Positions 63,401 through 64,000 of a DNA stretch of 64,000 nt are shown piece by piece. Made by a program: the position numbers and the translations under genes. The stretch's first letter is position 1. Each line of letters opens with the position of its first letter. Source of the DNA: Tetrahymena elliotti 4EA (Eukaryota > Ciliophora > Oligohymenophorea > Hymenostomatida > Tetrahymenidae). The notes below the pieces were generated by a model, which saw only the letters and a list, made by a program, of their open reading frames with translations, had not been told where the DNA came from and did not search any database. The stretch is taken from contig JH720312.1 in NCBI GenBank assembly GCA_000231825.2, positions 186,001 through 250,000 on the forward strand. Reading direction: 5' to 3'.

Positions 63401-64000
63401 TAAAAAGATTCTTAGAATTTTTTTACAGTTTCAATGTGCTGTAAATGTCTGAGATTTGTGATCTCAGCTTCAATAGTCTTATCAAATTAAAAATTAGGAG
63501 ATTTAGCTAATTAAGGTTCATCAAAGGAATCTGAATTGATTTAAGAAGATAATTGACTAGCATCCATGGGATTTTAAAGACTTACATAAGTTTTATATTA
63601 TTTTTAAAAATTACTCTCTGCACCAGAATATGAATCTTTCATATTGTTGATTTCCATCACAAAATATTGATTAACAATTTTCTAGTTATTTTTATGGAAA
63701 CTGAGAACTTATTTTTCTAACTTAAATTTAATAATTGTCTAGCTATAGAGTTACTCTTCTTCATATTGCTTTTAATTTTTTCAAAATATTATTTTTCATT
63801 TTGTTTCTTTGTAAAAATGTTATGATAAATAAATTGATATTTCTTTTCTAATTCATTAAATAAAGTATTTACAAAGCTGATCATTTTTATATGTATTAAT
63901 TGATAAAAAGAGACATGAGAAAACTTAACAAAAAGAGACATGAGAAAACTTAACAAAAAATTAATAAAATATTTAATTTACCTTGTTATTGCTTTAAAAA
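60435..64000 (-). CDS. Second TmcB-like membrane protein, C-terminal part, 5' beyond window
   Basis: Paralog of the preceding gene; stop TGA at 60435. Its tail SLTLIPFDKLQEENTIIFLK corresponds to SLTLIPHYKFQDEATIYILK in the first gene, and the layout (helix, long extracellular loop, helix, short tail) is the same. Transmembrane segments include IRGLMVIGSICLSGCVMILA (near 61.4 kb) and GYIYLVSLCFPFIVFWIML (near 60.6 kb). A basic loop with PHSPTKRNKLENFQ lies before the first of these. Exons upstream at 62-64 kb encode Ser/Asn-rich cytoplasmic sequence, for example MEINNMKDSYSGAESNFQ near 63.65 kb. Introns include 63877-63981. N-terminal and PAS-like regions lie outside the window, so completeness cannot be judged. 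Confidence 0.75.
63905..63954. repeat. Perfect 2 x 25-bp tandem duplication inside an intron
   Basis: The 25-base unit beginning AAAAAGAGACATGAGA and ending AACTTAAC occurs twice without change, within the intron 63877-63981 of the TmcB-like gene. Identity implies a very recent duplication or an assembly artefact. Confidence 0.85.

Noticed and set aside
1..64000. Telomeric repeats, CRISPR arrays, operons, Shine-Dalgarno sites, bacterial insertion sequences
   Set aside because: No GGGGTT arrays, no spaced repeats and no prokaryotic gene organisation were seen. The sequence is eukaryotic chromosomal interior.

Overview
This window is ciliate nuclear DNA, most likely Tetrahymena macronuclear sequence. 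The genes stay open only if TAA and TAG are read as glutamine and TGA is the sole stop. AT content is very high, introns are short (about 50-130 bp, GT...AG, AT-rich), and many proteins are rich in Q, N and K. A standard-code ORF list therefore misses nearly every gene. Exon joins below were made by hand from frame, phase and splice signals. I checked that exon totals are multiples of three where both ends are given.

Layout. 1-9745 carries plus-strand genes: the C-terminus of midasin (MDN1), a B-box/WD40 protein, a multi-pass membrane protein, and a coiled-coil protein with a jacalin-like tail. 10312-18391 carries two minus-strand genes: a 1701-aa Q/N-rich WD40 protein and a protein kinase. 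A papain-family cysteine protease follows on the plus strand at 19871. From 20.9 to 31.2 kb the DNA is gene-poor. It holds two members of a small helix-turn-helix family (22129 and 28444), a GNAT acetyltransferase, and a decayed GNAT copy. From 31.2 to 42.8 kb lies a duplicated region: three tandem glutathionylspermidine-synthase-like genes (one a pseudogene, two intact), each with or without a linked tRNA-Lys, bracketed by two inverted secreted ependymin-like paralogs. A third helix-turn-helix gene sits at 44105. The rest is large minus-strand membrane genes: a furin-type cysteine-rich receptor-like protein (45528-51845 and probably further 5'), and two tandem genes of the ciliate TmcB-like/PAS membrane family (53227-59693 and 60435 to the window end).

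Function. The window is a set of independent eukaryotic genes, not an operon. The most unusual parts are the ATP-grasp ligase/tRNA-Lys segmental triplication with graded decay, and the three dispersed paralogs whose two DNA-binding helices flank a GRK-like linker, as in Tc1/mariner or paired-type DNA-binding regions.
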